A DNA stretch of 64,000 bases from an uncultured Oscillospiraceae bacterium (GTDB lineage: Bacteria; Bacillota; Clostridia; Oscillospirales; Acutalibacteraceae): assembly GCA_948471095.1 (NCBI GenBank), contig CAOKRG010000005.1, positions 1-64,000 of the forward strand, read 5' to 3'. Below, in pieces: positions 8,297 to 18,212 of the stretch (position 1 is its first letter; each line of letters opens with the position of its first letter). Below the pieces are notes generated by a model. The model was given only the letters and a program-made list of their open reading frames with translations, ran no database searches and was not told the DNA's origin. A program made the translations under genes and the position numbers.

Positions 8297-9013
8297 TTAC
8301 TTCTTGCTTTTGACAATGGGCTTTTCCTCGCCCCGCATGAGCCTGCCGATGTTGGCCCGGTGCTTAAACAGCACCAGCGCGCCAATAAACAGGCTGATCC
8401 CCGTGGCGAACAGCAGGTACCGCAGCCCGCAGAAGCCCCTCCTACAGTCGGCCAGGAAGACGATGAGGAAGGTATATACCGGGTACAGGGCCGCGCAGGA
8501 CACCGAGGCCAGGGAGATGATCTTTTTCCAGAGGAACAGCAGACCAAAGGTGAGGATGACGGCCAGGAACACCCGCCAGTCCGTCAGGGCGATCATCGCC
8601 GCGGCGGAGACAATCCCCTTGCCGCCCCGGAAGCCGTAGTAGACGGGGAAAATGTGCCCCACCACGCAGGCCGCCCCGGCGATGTAGCGGGCATAGCGCA
8701 GCAGCTCCCCGGCGGGGGCGTAGTCCGGGGATAACAGCAAGTCCGGGCTCATGAACATCCAGTTCACGATGAGCTGGCTCAAAAGCACCGCCAGCACACA
8801 CTTGAGGAAATCCCCCACGAAGGTCAGCAGTGCCGGCAGCTTGCCCACGCTGCGCAGCACGTTGGTCATGCCCGCATTGCCGCTGCCCTGGTCCCGGATG
8901 TCCTTGCGCTGGACCATTTTCGTCAGGATGATGGCCCAGTTGATTCCCCCCAGAAGATAGCCTATGATCGCCGAAATGACCAGCGCCAAAATGATAACCG
9001 CCTGCGTTGACAT
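8297..9013 (-). CDS. plsY: glycerol-3-phosphate acyltransferase PlsY
   Basis: Integral membrane enzyme that transfers an acyl group from acyl phosphate to glycerol 3-phosphate, starting phospholipid synthesis. The 238-residue protein shows the three conserved cytoplasmic motifs: GSGNAGMTNVLR (residues 43-54), GHIFPVYYGFRGGKG (119-133) and HRANIGRLMRGEE near the end. At least five hydrophobic helices can be seen. The ATG has AAGAGGGGG upstream. The order DUF512 protein, der, plsY is common in Clostridia; here repeats and two inserted genes spread the cluster out. Confidence 0.95.
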   Translation of the reverse strand: MSTQAVIILALVISAIIGYLLGGINWAIILTKMVQRKDIRDQGSGNAGMTNVLRSVGKLPALLTFVGDFLKCVLAVLLSQLIVNWMFMSPDLLLSPDYAPAGELLRYARYIAGAACVVGHIFPVYYGFRGGKGIVSAAAMIALTDWRVFLAVILTFGLLFLWKKIISLASVSCAALYPVYTFLIVFLADCRRGFCGLRYLLFATGISLFIGALVLFKHRANIGRLMRGEEKPIVKSKK

Positions 9014-9059
9014 AGTCGCGCCCCCTCTTGTTTAGTAAACCTCTTGCAAAACTAGATTT

Positions 9060-9294
9060 GTGTTGAGTCATCAATGGCCTCCGGGCGCAAAAGACGCGGT
9101 CTCAGCTACCGCTTCGGTCGGTTCGCCGCTTGTCTGCCACTGGCAGACGCTCACCCTGCGGCAAGGTCGTGGGGCTCATGACGTTCGCTACGCGAAGTCA
9201 GCCCACACCCCTCCAGGTGCCAACTTCGCGAAGCGAATGTTGTAAGCTCCTGGACCGCGCAATTTGTCTAGTTCCCGGCTATTTCGCAAGGAAT
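9060..9294. repeat. A-type repeat with loop cassettes
   Basis: This block between der and plsY holds the cassette with palindrome GTCTGCCACTGGCAGAC, a second palindromic insert (TTCGCTACGCGAA), and a third in the distal hairpin (AACTTCGCGAAGCGAATGTT) before the usual CTGGACCGCG end. No gene is present. Confidence 0.65.
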
Positions 9295-10620
9295 CTAGTC
9301 TTTCTCGTCCTTTTTGTCCCGGATCATCAGCCGCACCGGGGTGCAGTCCAGGCCGAAGGTCTCCCGGATGCGGTTGACGATGTACCGCTGGTAGGAAAAG
9401 TGGAACAGCTCGTGGTCGTTGACAAAGCACACGAAGGTGGGCGGCTTGGTGCTGGCCTGGGTCATATAGTAGATCTTCAAGCGCCGCCCCTTGTCCGTGG
9501 GGGGCTGCACCCGGGCCGTGGCCTGGGCCAGCACGTCGTTCAGGGCCCCGGTGGTCACCCGCATGGCGTTGCTCATGGCCGCCAGCTTGATGAGCTCAAA
9601 CATCCGGTCCAGCCGCTGGCCGGTTTTGGCGGAGATGAAGATAATGGGCGCGTAGCTCATAAAGGAGAAATCCTCGCTGAGCTTTAGGCGCATCTGGTCC
9701 ATGGTCTTGTCGTCCTTCTCCACCGCGTCCCACTTGTTCACGCAGACGATGCAGCCCTTGCCCGCCTCGTGGGCGATGCCCGCCACCTTGCTGTCCTGCT
9801 CGGTAAAGCCCACGGTGCCGTCAATGAGGATGAGGCACACGTCCGCCCGCTCCACAGCCATTTCCGCCCGCAGGTTGCTGTAATACTCAATGGAGTCCTC
9901 CACCTTGGACTTTTTCCGCAGCCCCGCCGTGTCGATAAAGGTAAAGGTCCCGTGCTGGTTCTCGATGGTCATGTCCACCGCGTCCCGGGTGGTTCCGGCA
10001 ATATCGGAGACAATGCAGCGGTTCTCCCCCGCCACCCGGTTCACCAAAGAGGACTTGCCCACATTGGGCTTGCCGATGACAGCCACCTTGATGATTTCGC
10101 CCTCGGGCTCCTCTTCCGCGCCCTCGGGCAGGCATTCCAGCACCCGGTCCAGCAGGTCGCCGGTGCCGTGGCCGTGGACCGAGGAAACCATCACCGGGTC
10201 CCCCAGCCCCAGGTTGTAGAACTCGTAAAACTCCGCCGGGGGCTCGCCCACGCTGTCGCACTTATTGACGCACAGCACCACCGGCCGGCCGCTTTTTTGC
10301 AGCAGCTGGGCCACCTCCTGGTCCGTGGCGGTCACGCCGGAGCGCAGGTCCGTGACGAAGACAATGGCGCTGGCCGCGTCAATGGCGATCTGCACCTGCT
10401 CCCGCATCTGGCTGAGCAGCACGTCCTTGGAAGCGGGCTCCAGGCCCCCGGTGTCCACCAGGGAGAAGGTCCGGCCGCACCACTCCCCGTCCCCGAAAAT
10501 CCGGTCCCGGGTCACGCCGGGGGTGTCCTCTACAATGGAGAGCCGCCGCCCCACAATCTTATTGAATAGTGTGGACTTGCCCACATTGGGCCGGCCCACA
10601 ATGGCTACGATTGGTTTCAT
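9295..10620 (-). CDS. der: ribosome assembly GTPase Der (EngA)
   Basis: Double-GTPase needed for 50S subunit maturation. The 441-residue protein has two G domains: the first starts with GRPNVGKST and DTGG, the second with GKPNVGKSS and DTAG, each followed by NKCD or NKWD. A KH-like C-terminal domain ends in a lysine- and aspartate-rich tail. The ATG is preceded by AAGGAGGTACCTCC. Its usual clostridial neighbours, the DUF512 protein and plsY, are both nearby. Confidence 0.97.
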   Translation of the reverse strand: MKPIVAIVGRPNVGKSTLFNKIVGRRLSIVEDTPGVTRDRIFGDGEWCGRTFSLVDTGGLEPASKDVLLSQMREQVQIAIDAASAIVFVTDLRSGVTATDQEVAQLLQKSGRPVVLCVNKCDSVGEPPAEFYEFYNLGLGDPVMVSSVHGHGTGDLLDRVLECLPEGAEEEPEGEIIKVAVIGKPNVGKSSLVNRVAGENRCIVSDIAGTTRDAVDMTIENQHGTFTFIDTAGLRKKSKVEDSIEYYSNLRAEMAVERADVCLILIDGTVGFTEQDSKVAGIAHEAGKGCIVCVNKWDAVEKDDKTMDQMRLKLSEDFSFMSYAPIIFISAKTGQRLDRMFELIKLAAMSNAMRVTTGALNDVLAQATARVQPPTDKGRRLKIYYMTQASTKPPTFVCFVNDHELFHFSYQRYIVNRIRETFGLDCTPVRLMIRDKKDEKD

Positions 10621-10624
10621 GGAG

Positions 10625-10720
10625 GTACCTCCTTAAGGCCGCGAGGCTCTGCCTCGCGCTCCGCTTAAGAAACTTTTTGAAAAAAGTTTCTTAAGAATCT
10701 TCAAAAACTTTTACTGTTGG
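10625..10720. repeat. D-type repeat, A/T-rich hairpins
   Basis: Two hairpins in tandem: CGCGAGGCTCTGCCTCGCG, then CTTAAGAAAC-TTTTTTGAAAAAA-GTTTCTTAAG-like, followed by AATCTTCAAAAACTTTTACTG. The same second hairpin recurs at about 14425, 56765 and 57280. It could act as a transcription terminator between the PHP gene and der. Confidence 0.6.
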
Positions 10721-10804
10721 CTGGTTTCGCCTGGGTGGGTATGGTTGGTTGGGGGGATGTGTTTTAGCTTCGTTCCCAGGCGCCCTCGTAGGAGGAAGAG
10801 CTGA

Positions 10805-11587
10805 TTAGGCGCTCGCGGCAAGATCATTCAGTTCCCGGATTTTATATCCAACATCCTCCGGACAATGGGCGTCCGAGGAAGAAACGATGTCCACATTTTT
10901 CTTTTTCAATATCCGAAGCAGTTCCTTGTCCATACCAAGCGAAGCCGTTTCAGGGCATCTCCTGGCGGCCCCGCTGTTTTGGTCCGCGTACATATGGCTG
11001 TTTGAAAGCGCCTGTGCTAAACTCTCATAGTAACCCACCAGGGAACAGGTTGGTTTATGGCCGAATAATTTTATCGCGTCCGGATGGCCGATCCCGTCAA
11101 AGATTCCACTCTCTGCCAGGAAAACAGAATCCTCAAAATACCGGCGGTATATTTGATCCACATCCAGCCCCGCCCAATGCTCAGCTTTGTGATCGAACGC
11201 GAAATCATCCACAAAATGAATGCTTCCCAATAAGAAGTCGAAGCCTTTGTCCTTAGTCAGCGCGGAAATAAAGGGCTCAAACTCCTTGAAACAGCATATT
11301 TCCAGGCCAAACTTGATTGTTACCGGAAACCGCTTGCTTCTAACTTGTTTGATCAGCTCCAGATAATCCGCGAGCTTATGCGCGCCCGCGCTTCTGCGAA
11401 ACCACGCGTCAACATACCCGCTGTACGCGCGCGCAGAATCATACATGGGAGCGAATTCCTCAAATATATAATTGTGCTCAAGCAGGCGTATTTCATCGAT
11501 CCCCATTTCGACTGCCTTCTCTACAAATTGGTTGATCCAATCCAGCGTATACGCTCCACGTTCAATGTGGACATGTCCGTCTATCAT
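10805..11587 (-). CDS. PHP-family phosphatase, histidinol-phosphatase-like
   Basis: A 260-residue PHP-domain protein resembling HisK/HisJ-type histidinol phosphatases. Metal-binding motifs are DGHVHIE at the N-terminus, LLEHNY, GLEICC, GSIHFVDD, GHPD and the terminal SSSDAHCPEDVG. No histidine biosynthesis gene is nearby, so the physiological substrate is uncertain. The ATG at 11585-11587 has CAGGAG upstream; the in-frame TTG nine codons earlier has no ribosome binding site. The base composition is visibly lower in GC than its neighbours, a possible sign of horizontal transfer. Confidence 0.8.
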   Translation of the reverse strand: MIDGHVHIERGAYTLDWINQFVEKAVEMGIDEIRLLEHNYIFEEFAPMYDSARAYSGYVDAWFRRSAGAHKLADYLELIKQVRSKRFPVTIKFGLEICCFKEFEPFISALTKDKGFDFLLGSIHFVDDFAFDHKAEHWAGLDVDQIYRRYFEDSVFLAESGIFDGIGHPDAIKLFGHKPTCSLVGYYESLAQALSNSHMYADQNSGAARRCPETASLGMDKELLRILKKKNVDIVSSSDAHCPEDVGYKIRELNDLAASA

Positions 11588-11636
11588 TTTCTTCTCCTGC
11601 TTAAGAAACTTCAAAAGCCTATATTTGGCACACTTT

Positions 11637-11894
11637 TCATTCTTTAACTGTCCCAGGATGATCTACCCCGAAAATACCTGCCACCTTATCGCAGGCCGGG
11701 CAGTAGTAGGCCCCGTCTATCCGTGTATGATCCAAGAGGAAATTCGTGCGCCCCTTTAGAGCTTTCCCTCCCGTATAGGCTACTCGGGCCGGACCCTTCT
11801 TTTCATATTCTTCCTTTGGAAACCATATGGCAGACACACCCTGCACCACAAGCCCGCCCTCTTCCATTTCTTTCCCACAGATTGGACACTTCAT
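11637..11894 (-). CDS. small zinc-ribbon protein, DUF6487-like
   Basis: An 85-residue protein with two Cys pairs, CPICG at the start and YYCPAC near residue 66, which together can bind zinc. It resembles the DUF6487 (PF20097-type) proteins of Clostridia, whose function is unknown. The ATG at 11892-11894 is preceded by AAGGAGG. It lies 13 bp after the DUF512 gene and is probably co-transcribed with it. Confidence 0.75.
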   Translation of the reverse strand: MKCPICGKEMEEGGLVVQGVSAIWFPKEEYEKKGPARVAYTGGKALKGRTNFLLDHTRIDGAYYCPACDKVAGIFGVDHPGTVKE

Positions 11895-11907
11895 TTTCCC
11901 TGCCTCC

Positions 11908-13254
11908 TTATCGTCCCGCGCCCTCATAGGGCTGATGCTCCTTTTTTTCCTTCCGTTCTTCACCTAGTATCGCCGCCAGCAGGTCCTCCCCGCTGCCGCC
12001 CACCCGGCGGGCCGGTACGCCCAGCCTGCGGCCCAGCTCCTCCAGGGTCATGTCGTCCAGGAAGATATCCTCTCCGGCCTTCAGCATGTTCCCGGCAATG
12101 AGCAGCTCGTCCCCCAGCTCCCGCCCGGAGAGCTGGGCCAGAATGTCCCGCCCGGTGAGCAGGCCCGTCACGTTTACCGTGCCGCCAAAGAACTCGTTGC
12201 GTACAGGAATCAGGTCTATCTTTATATTATCACATTTTTCCCGCAGTCCGTCAAGCATTTTATTGAGGAAAGCAAAGCCGCACTCTCCGGTGGGGATTGT
12301 CACCCGCCGCTGCCCCCGAAAGGGCTCCATCTCTTCCAAAGCCCACAAAAAGCCCTCTTCCAGGTCCCGCAGCATGCCCACCCCGTTTTCAATCTGAGGG
12401 AAGTCTTCGTAAAACTCCGCCGGGGGCAGGTCCCGGCCCGCCAGCAGGTACAGCTCGTCCGAGGCGAAGACCTTCCGGGCCCCGGCCTCCTCCTTCATTT
12501 TGTCCCCCCAGCGCTCGATGATTTCCAGCGCCGCCCGGGCCGTGTCCCGGTCGAAGGGGGTCAGGGGGTACAGCCCCTCCCGGTAGCGGGTCAGGCCCAC
12601 GGGCACGCAGGCCACGCTTTGCAGGGACCCGCCCAGCCGGCACAGCTCGGAAAGGGAGTATTCCAGGGCCTCCCCATCGTTCAGGCCGGGGCACAGCACG
12701 ATCTGGCAGTTGAGCAGAATGCCGCCCTGGGCCAGCCGGTATAAATGCCGCAGGGACTCCCCGGCAAAGCGGTTGTTCATCATTTTGCACCGCAGCTCGG
12801 GGTCCATGGTGTGGACGGAGATGTTGATGGGGCTGATGTGCATCTGTAAAATCCGGTCGACCTCCCGGCTGTCAATGTTGGTCAGGGTGATATAGTTGCC
12901 GAACAGGAAGCTGAGCCGGTCGTCGTCGTCCTTAAAGTAGAGGGTCTCCCGCATGCCCTTAGGCAGCTGGTCGATGAAGCAGAACACGCAGTTGTTCCGG
13001 CAGGACCGCTGCCGGTCCATCAGGTAGGTGTCGAATTCCAGCCCCAGCTCCGCGTACTGGGGCTTTGCCAGCTCCACCGCGTAGGGCTCCCCGGCCCGCA
13101 GCAGCTCCAGCCGCAGCTCCCGCTCGGTCTCGAAGAAGCGGTAGTCCAGCACGTCCCCGATGGCGTGGCCGTTGATGCTCACCAGCACGTCCCCCGGCCT
13201 CACCCCGGCCCGCTGGGCCCGGCTCCCGTCCTCTACGCCAGATATAGTAACCAT
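11908..13254 (-). CDS. DUF512 protein with PDZ and radical-SAM-like domains
   Basis: A 448-residue conserved clostridial protein. Residues 1-60 form a PDZ-like domain (GSRAQRAGVRPGDVLVSING). Next comes an iron-sulfur motif CRNNCVFCF (Cys-x3-Cys-x2-Cys), as in radical SAM enzymes, and then the DUF512 region with GECGFAF and the closing VTGLLTG and DELLIAGNML. The reaction is unknown. In Clostridia it is commonly found beside der and plsY, as here. The ATG at 13252-13254 follows GGGAGAGGG. Confidence 0.88.
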   Translation of the reverse strand: MVTISGVEDGSRAQRAGVRPGDVLVSINGHAIGDVLDYRFFETERELRLELLRAGEPYAVELAKPQYAELGLEFDTYLMDRQRSCRNNCVFCFIDQLPKGMRETLYFKDDDDRLSFLFGNYITLTNIDSREVDRILQMHISPINISVHTMDPELRCKMMNNRFAGESLRHLYRLAQGGILLNCQIVLCPGLNDGEALEYSLSELCRLGGSLQSVACVPVGLTRYREGLYPLTPFDRDTARAALEIIERWGDKMKEEAGARKVFASDELYLLAGRDLPPAEFYEDFPQIENGVGMLRDLEEGFLWALEEMEPFRGQRRVTIPTGECGFAFLNKMLDGLREKCDNIKIDLIPVRNEFFGGTVNVTGLLTGRDILAQLSGRELGDELLIAGNMLKAGEDIFLDDMTLEELGRRLGVPARRVGGSGEDLLAAILGEERKEKKEHQPYEGAGR

Positions 13255-13308
13255 AATTTTCCCTCTCCCTTCCGCCTTGCGGGGCAAGCCCAAATTATAA
13301 AACAGGCT

Positions 13309-14160
13309 CTAGCCCTTCGCCAGCCGGTATTCCGAGCAGTCCTCCCGCGTCTGGAACCCGATCTTCCGGTATACCCGGTTGGAGATGGGGTTTCTCCGGT
13401 CCACGAACAGGGTGCAGTAGCCCTTGCCCCCGGCCAGCAGCTCCCGGCAAAGGGCCCCCACCGTGGCCTGGCAGTACCCATTGCCCCGGTGCTCCGGGGG
13501 CGTGTACACCCCGCTGATGGCAATGCCCCGTTCCGTCTCCCGGCTGGTGTGGGCGATAGAGGCCAGCTCCCCGCCGGGAAGTTCCAGCACCCGGATTTCG
13601 CCCTTCTGGATCCGTTCCTGGTTGTGCTGGCGGATGGCCTCCGGGTCCCCCTCTTCGTGGAGGGCCTCCCGGTAAAAGGCGCGCTCCCATTGGCAGATGG
13701 TGTCCAGGTCCTCTCCCTGGGCAGGCCGGACCGTGCCGGACACCGCCGGGGGCTCCGTCAGCTCTGTGAGCACCATGATGTCCATGGCGCTGCGCTGGGT
13801 GAACTCTCCCCCATAGGCGCTCATAAAGGCCTGGCACAGATCCTCCCGGGCGGTCACCCCGGCGATGGGGATATGCTCATCCCGAAGCCAGGCCGCCAGC
13901 TCCGCCGCCGCTTGGGCGGAGGGGAAAGCCGTATCCGAGGGGGCGTTCAGGCAGAGGTTCCAGGGCAGGGCGCTGCCGAAGAGCAGCACGGGCTCCCCGT
14001 TCTCCTCATACCGGCCAAAAAGCAGGCTGGGGGAGCGGGGCTCTTCCCGATTGGCCTGGGCGTTGCGCCGGTTCAGCTGGCAGGGGGCCTCGTGCTCTTC
14101 CAAAAACAGGCGGTTGTCCTGGAGAAAGTCCCCGGGGGTGGGGTATAGAATGAGCTTCAT
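13309..14160 (-). CDS. GNAT-family N-acetyltransferase
   Basis: A 283-residue protein. The C-terminal 140 residues are a GNAT domain with the acetyl-CoA loop in GVYTPPEHRGNGYCQATV (Q/R-x-x-G-x-G/A form) and the closing LFVDRRNPISNRVYRKIGF. The N-terminal half looks like a degenerate second GNAT-type fold. It ends 54 bp before the DUF512 gene and may share its transcript. The substrate is unknown. Confidence 0.85.
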   Translation of the reverse strand: MKLILYPTPGDFLQDNRLFLEEHEAPCQLNRRNAQANREEPRSPSLLFGRYEENGEPVLLFGSALPWNLCLNAPSDTAFPSAQAAAELAAWLRDEHIPIAGVTAREDLCQAFMSAYGGEFTQRSAMDIMVLTELTEPPAVSGTVRPAQGEDLDTICQWERAFYREALHEEGDPEAIRQHNQERIQKGEIRVLELPGGELASIAHTSRETERGIAISGVYTPPEHRGNGYCQATVGALCRELLAGGKGYCTLFVDRRNPISNRVYRKIGFQTREDCSEYRLAKG

Positions 14161-14224
14161 GGCGATCCTCCTATATTTAATTATAATAGTAAGCGCACTT
14201 CTTTTTGTGTAAAGAACTACTATT

Positions 14225-14512
14225 GAGGACGCTTAAGACGGGCTCATCCCGCAGTGGGAAAGCTGCGGCGGGCGGTCCGCTGTTTGCGCTTCGCGCAAAG
14301 GCGCTATTGGGCGGAGCGGCGCAGTTTTTGTGGAGCAAAGAAGCTTTTTGCTGGGAATGGGCCTAGACGCGCTGCTGGGTTTGCTCTGCGCCGCCCTTTA
14401 AGGGCAAGGCCGTCTCCGACGGGGTAAGGAACTTCTTGAAAGAAGTTCCTTACCAATCTTCAAGAACTTTTTCTGCGCCTGGGGTGGTTTGCGCCTTTTT
14501 GCGCTGCCGCGG
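14225..14512. repeat. C-type and D-type repeats
   Basis: The 350-bp gap between hemW and the GNAT gene contains a C-type unit, with GCGGAGCGGCGCAG and the opposed CTGCGCCGCC, and an inner palindrome GCGCTTCGCGCAAAG. It is followed by a D-type hairpin, AAGGAACTTCTTGAAAGAAG and its complement. No gene is seen. Confidence 0.65.
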
Positions 14513-15625
14513 CTACAGGCCGGCCAGCAGCCGCGCCGTCACCGCGTTGGACGCCAAAAAGCCCTCCGGCGTCAGGGCCAAAGCCTCTGGCAAACGCCGC
14601 AGCAGCCGCTCCGGACAGCGGGCGGCATTGGCCAGAACCGTTTGAAAGGCCTCTTCCCCCCGCTCCCCAAAGCGCTCCCGCAGGCCCGCCCGCCCCAGGC
14701 CTTCCCGCAGCCGCAGGGCCAGCATGGCGTATTCTTCCAGCGAGCCCCCGGGGCCGTCCTCTACCGGCCGGCTCCCGGCCAAAAAGCCCGCCAGGTCCCG
14801 GGGCCAGTAGAAGCGCCGTCCCTCGTAAAAGGAATGGGCCGCCGGGCCCAGGCCCAAATATTCCTCGTCCCGCCAGTAGAGCAGATTATGGCGGCTCTCC
14901 CGGCCCGGGCGGGCGAAGTTGCTGATCTCATACTGGCCGTACCCCCGGGCTTCCAGCTCCCGGACGCAGAACAGGTACTGGTCCGCCGCCTGGTCCTCGT
15001 CCGGCAGGGCCAGGTCCCGGGCCGCGAAAGGCGTGCCCGGTTCTATTTTCAATAGGTAAGCGGAAATATGCTCCGGCTCCAGCTCCGCCGCAAAGGCGAT
15101 GGATTGTCCCAGGGTTTCTTCCGAGCTGTCCGGCAGGCCCAGCATCAGGTCCAGAGAGAGGTTGCCGAAGCCCCCCGCCCGGGCGGCCTCCACAGCGCGC
15201 CGCACGTCCTGGGGGCTGTGGGCGCGGCCCAGCAGGCGCAGTTCCTCTCCGTTAGCGGACTGCAAGCCCATGGAGAGCCGGTTGAACCCGGCCCGGCGCA
15301 GGACGGCGAAAAAAGCCCGGTCCACCCAGGTGGGGTTGGCCTCGCAGGTGATCTCCGCCCCGGGCTCCAAGGAAAAGCGCCGGGCAATTTCCTCCAGCAG
15401 GCGGGCCAGCCGCTTTTCTCCCAAAAGGCTGGGGGTTCCGCCGCCAAAATACACCGTACGCAGAGGACGGGCGCAGGCGGCTCCATATTGGGCCAGCAGG
15501 GCCTCCAGCCGGCTGGTGTAAGCGTCCATGGCCCCGGGCCCGGCGGGCAGGGAGTAGAAATCGCAGTAGGGGCATTTCCCGGCGCAGAAGGGCACATGAA
15601 GGTAAAGCCCCAGGGGGCGGGTCAT
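14513..15625 (-). CDS. hemW: HemW-type radical SAM protein (heme chaperone)
   Basis: A 370-residue member of the HemW group, long annotated as oxygen-independent coproporphyrinogen III oxidase. Experimentally studied relatives act as heme chaperones rather than oxidases. The cluster motif is CAGKCPYCDFYS (Cys-x3-Cys-x2-Cys), followed by YFGGGTPS and EANP. The ATG overlaps the stop of the upstream lipoprotein gene (ATGA), so translation is coupled. The lepA-hemW linkage is common in Firmicutes. Confidence 0.93.
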   Translation of the reverse strand: MTRPLGLYLHVPFCAGKCPYCDFYSLPAGPGAMDAYTSRLEALLAQYGAACARPLRTVYFGGGTPSLLGEKRLARLLEEIARRFSLEPGAEITCEANPTWVDRAFFAVLRRAGFNRLSMGLQSANGEELRLLGRAHSPQDVRRAVEAARAGGFGNLSLDLMLGLPDSSEETLGQSIAFAAELEPEHISAYLLKIEPGTPFAARDLALPDEDQAADQYLFCVRELEARGYGQYEISNFARPGRESRHNLLYWRDEEYLGLGPAAHSFYEGRRFYWPRDLAGFLAGSRPVEDGPGGSLEEYAMLALRLREGLGRAGLRERFGERGEEAFQTVLANAARCPERLLRRLPEALALTPEGFLASNAVTARLLAGL

Positions 15626-15993
15626 TTTCCCTCCCGCACGGTGAATTTCACGCTGCCCTTGGCGCCGCTGCCCTTCACCTGCACCCAGTAGCTGCCGGAC
15701 TCCTCCACCTCCACCTCGATATGGCCCGTGGCGGCGTCTTCGTCCTCATAGACGGGCTCCTCCCCCACCGGCTTGATAGTCACCCGCAGGGTCCCGGACT
15801 CGTTGACAATGTCGCCCACAATCACGTCCCCGGCCCGGAGCTTGAACATCTCCTGGTCCAGGGTGTTCAGGACGCTGTATTCCAATTCCAGGCGGTTTTT
15901 GCCGCTGTCCCGCGTGCCGCCGAAAAAGGCCTGGCAGCCCGCCAGAGCCAGCAGCACCAAAAAGACCGCCGTGATTCTGCCCAGACGCTTCAT
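15622..15993 (-). CDS. small secreted lipoprotein
   Basis: A 123-residue protein with a lipoprotein signal peptide: a basic start (MKRLGR), a hydrophobic stretch and the lipobox LALAGC, so the mature N-terminus is probably lipidated Cys20. The rest is beta-rich and acidic, with a closing segment (ESGSYWVQVKGSGAKGSVKF) like those of small surface lipoproteins. No named family is recognised. It sits between lepA (13 bp upstream) and hemW (4-bp overlap), so it belongs to this operon. The start was chosen from AAAGGAGG. Confidence 0.8.
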   Translation of the reverse strand: MKRLGRITAVFLVLLALAGCQAFFGGTRDSGKNRLELEYSVLNTLDQEMFKLRAGDVIVGDIVNESGTLRVTIKPVGEEPVYEDEDAATGHIEVEVEESGSYWVQVKGSGAKGSVKFTVREGK

Positions 15994-16006
15994 GCCGCTT
16001 CCTCCT

Positions 16007-17809
16007 TTACTCATCCAGCTTCAGCACCGCCATGAAGGCCTCTTGGGGGACCTCCACCGTGCCCAGCTGGCGCATGCGCTTTTTGCCCTCTTTCTGCTTT
16101 TCCAAAAGCTTCTTCTTCCGGGTGATGTCGCCGCCGTAGCACTTGGCCAGCACATCCTTGCGCAGGGCCTTCACCGTCTCCCGGGCGATGATCTTGCCCC
16201 CCACGCAGGCCTGGATGGGCACCTCGAACAGCTGGCGGGGAATCTTCTCCTTGAGCTTTTCCGTCATCTTCCGGGCCCGTGGATAGGCCTTTTCCGCGTG
16301 GAGGATGAAGCTGAGCGCGTCCACGGTCTCGCCGTTGAGCAGAATGTCCAGCTTCACCAGCTGGGAGGGCCGGTAGCCCAGCAGCTCATAGTCAAAGCTA
16401 GCATAGCCCCGGGTGCGGGACTTCAGCGCGTCGAAAAAGTCGTAGATGATCTCGTTGAGGGGCAGCTCATAGTGGATGTCCACCCGGTCGGTGTCGATGT
16501 ATTTCATGTCCATAAAGGTCCCCCGGCGCTCCTGGCACAGCTCCATGATGTTGCCCACATATTCCGAAGGGGAATAGATATGGGCGTTGGTGATGGGCTC
16601 CTGGGCGCTCTGAATGGTAGCCGGGTCCGGGTAGTTGGTCGGGTTGTCGATGGAGAGCTCCTCCCCGTTGGTCTTGGTGATCTTGTAAACCACGCTGGGG
16701 GCGGTGGTGATCAGGTCCAGGTTGTACTCCCGCTCTAAGCGCTCCTGGATGATCTCCATGTGCAGAAGGCCCAGAAAGCCGCAGCGGAAGCCAAAGCCCA
16801 GGGCCACGGAGGTCTCCGGCTCAAAGGTGAGGGAGGCGTCGTTGAGCTGGAGCTTTTCCAAAGCGTCCCGCAGGTCGGTGTAGTGGGCCCCGTCCGCGGG
16901 GTAGATGCCGCAGAACACCATGGGCTGCACCGCCCGGTAGCCTGGCAAAGCCTCCGGGGCAGGGCGGCTGGCCAGAGTCACGGTGTCGCCCACCCGGGCC
17001 TGACGGACCTCTTTAATCGAGGCGGCGATGTAGCCCACCTCCCCGGCGTACAGGGCCTCGGCGGGCTCTAAAGAGGTGGCCCGCAGGAAGCCGCATTCCA
17101 CCACCTGGAATTCCCCGCCGGTGGCCATCATCCGGATGGTATCCCCTGGGCGCAGGGTCCCGTCCATCAGCCGCACATAGACGATGACCCCCCGGTAGGA
17201 GTCGTAATAGGAGTCGAAGATCAGGGCCTTGAGGGGGGCTCCCTCGTCCCCCTGGGGGGCGGGCACATCGCTAACGATGCGCTCCATGACCTGATCGATG
17301 TTAATCCCGTTCTTGGCGGAGATGCGGGGCGCGTCCATGGCGGGGATGCCGATCACGTCCTCGATCTCATGGCAGGCCCGGTCCGGGTCCGCGCTGATCA
17401 GGTCGATCTTGTTGACCACGGGGACGATTTCCAGGCCCGCGTCCACGGCCAGATAGGTGTTGGCCAGGGTCTGGGCCTCGATGCCCTGGGAGGAATCCAC
17501 CACCAGCACGGCCCCCTCGCAGGCGGCCAGGGACCGGGAGACCTCGTAGTTGAAGTCCACATGGCCCGGGGTGTCGATCAGGTTGAACACGTAATCCTCC
17601 CCGTCCCGCGCGGCGTAGACCAGCGTGACGGCGTGGGCCTTGATGGTGATGCCCCGCTCCCGCTCCAGGTCCATGTTGTCCAGGAGCTGGTTTTCCATCT
17701 CCCGCAGGGGCACGGCCTTGGTCTGCTCCAAAATGCGGTCGGCCAAAGTGCTCTTGCCGTGGTCGATGTGGGCCACGATGCAGAAATTTCTGATTTTGCT
17801 TTTATCCAT
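16007..17809 (-). CDS. lepA: elongation factor 4 (LepA)
   Basis: Translational GTPase that acts on ribosomes in initiation or back-translocation. The 600-residue length and domain order are normal: G1 [10 protein letters not shown] at residues 13-22, [13 protein letters not shown], and a C-terminal basic domain with [17 protein letters not shown]. The ATG is preceded by AAGGAG. First gene of the lepA-lipoprotein-hemW unit. Confidence 0.97.
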   Translation of the reverse strand: MDKSKIRNFCIVAHIDHGKSTLADRILEQTKAVPLREMENQLLDNMDLERERGITIKAHAVTLVYAARDGEDYVFNLIDTPGHVDFNYEVSRSLAACEGAVLVVDSSQGIEAQTLANTYLAVDAGLEIVPVVNKIDLISADPDRACHEIEDVIGIPAMDAPRISAKNGINIDQVMERIVSDVPAPQGDEGAPLKALIFDSYYDSYRGVIVYVRLMDGTLRPGDTIRMMATGGEFQVVECGFLRATSLEPAEALYAGEVGYIAASIKEVRQARVGDTVTLASRPAPEALPGYRAVQPMVFCGIYPADGAHYTDLRDALEKLQLNDASLTFEPETSVALGFGFRCGFLGLLHMEIIQERLEREYNLDLITTAPSVVYKITKTNGEELSIDNPTNYPDPATIQSAQEPITNAHIYSPSEYVGNIMELCQERRGTFMDMKYIDTDRVDIHYELPLNEIIYDFFDALKSRTRGYASFDYELLGYRPSQLVKLDILLNGETVDALSFILHAEKAYPRARKMTEKLKEKIPRQLFEVPIQACVGGKIIARETVKALRKDVLAKCYGGDITRKKKLLEKQKEGKKRMRQLGTVEVPQEAFMAVLKLDE

Positions 17810-17858
17810 AACGTTTTAACTCCTTCTTGAAAAGGGGATGAACGGGCAAAGGGGAATA

Positions 17859-18212
17859 AGAAGCTGTATTCATAAATTGCTGTAACAGTAGATAAGAGGG
17901 AACGTCTGGGTCAGGACTACGTCCCAAAGGGGGCCTAACGCCCCATTTTGCAATGTTTGGGGTCTCGCCTCCCGGCTCGGTCGGCGCTGAACGGTCGCCG
18001 CTGGCGACCAGCGCCCTCCGGCGGCTTAGGGGCTTATGACATTGGCTTCGCCAAGTCCCCTAAGAACCCCGCCAGGGGGTGAGCGTCTGCCAGTGGCAGA
18101 CAAGCTGCGAACCGACCGAGCCGGCAGGCGAGACACGAACGCCACTGGACCGCGTATTTTCCCTACTTTTATCTGTCTGCGTAATCGTTCTTCGGTTGTG
18201 AATACAGGTTCT
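17859..18212. repeat. MITE-like repeat carrying four loop cassettes
   Basis: Terminal inverted repeats AGAAGCTGTATTCA and TGAATACAGGTTCT bound a 354-bp block. A cassette with the palindrome GGTCGCCGCTGGCGACC lies before the first scaffold hairpin; the hairpin loop (CTTAGGGG...CCCCTAAG) holds an insert with TTGGCTTCGCCAA; and the second scaffold hairpin holds the GTCTGCC cassette in reverse orientation. Together with flanks this fills the 590-bp gap between lepA and the acyltransferase. Confidence 0.8.

Noticed and set aside
6724..8313. 529-codon plus-strand open frame opposite murA and the NUDIX gene
   Set aside because: It is the antisense shadow of two clear genes; high GC leaves opposite frames open. 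No motif and no ribosome binding site.
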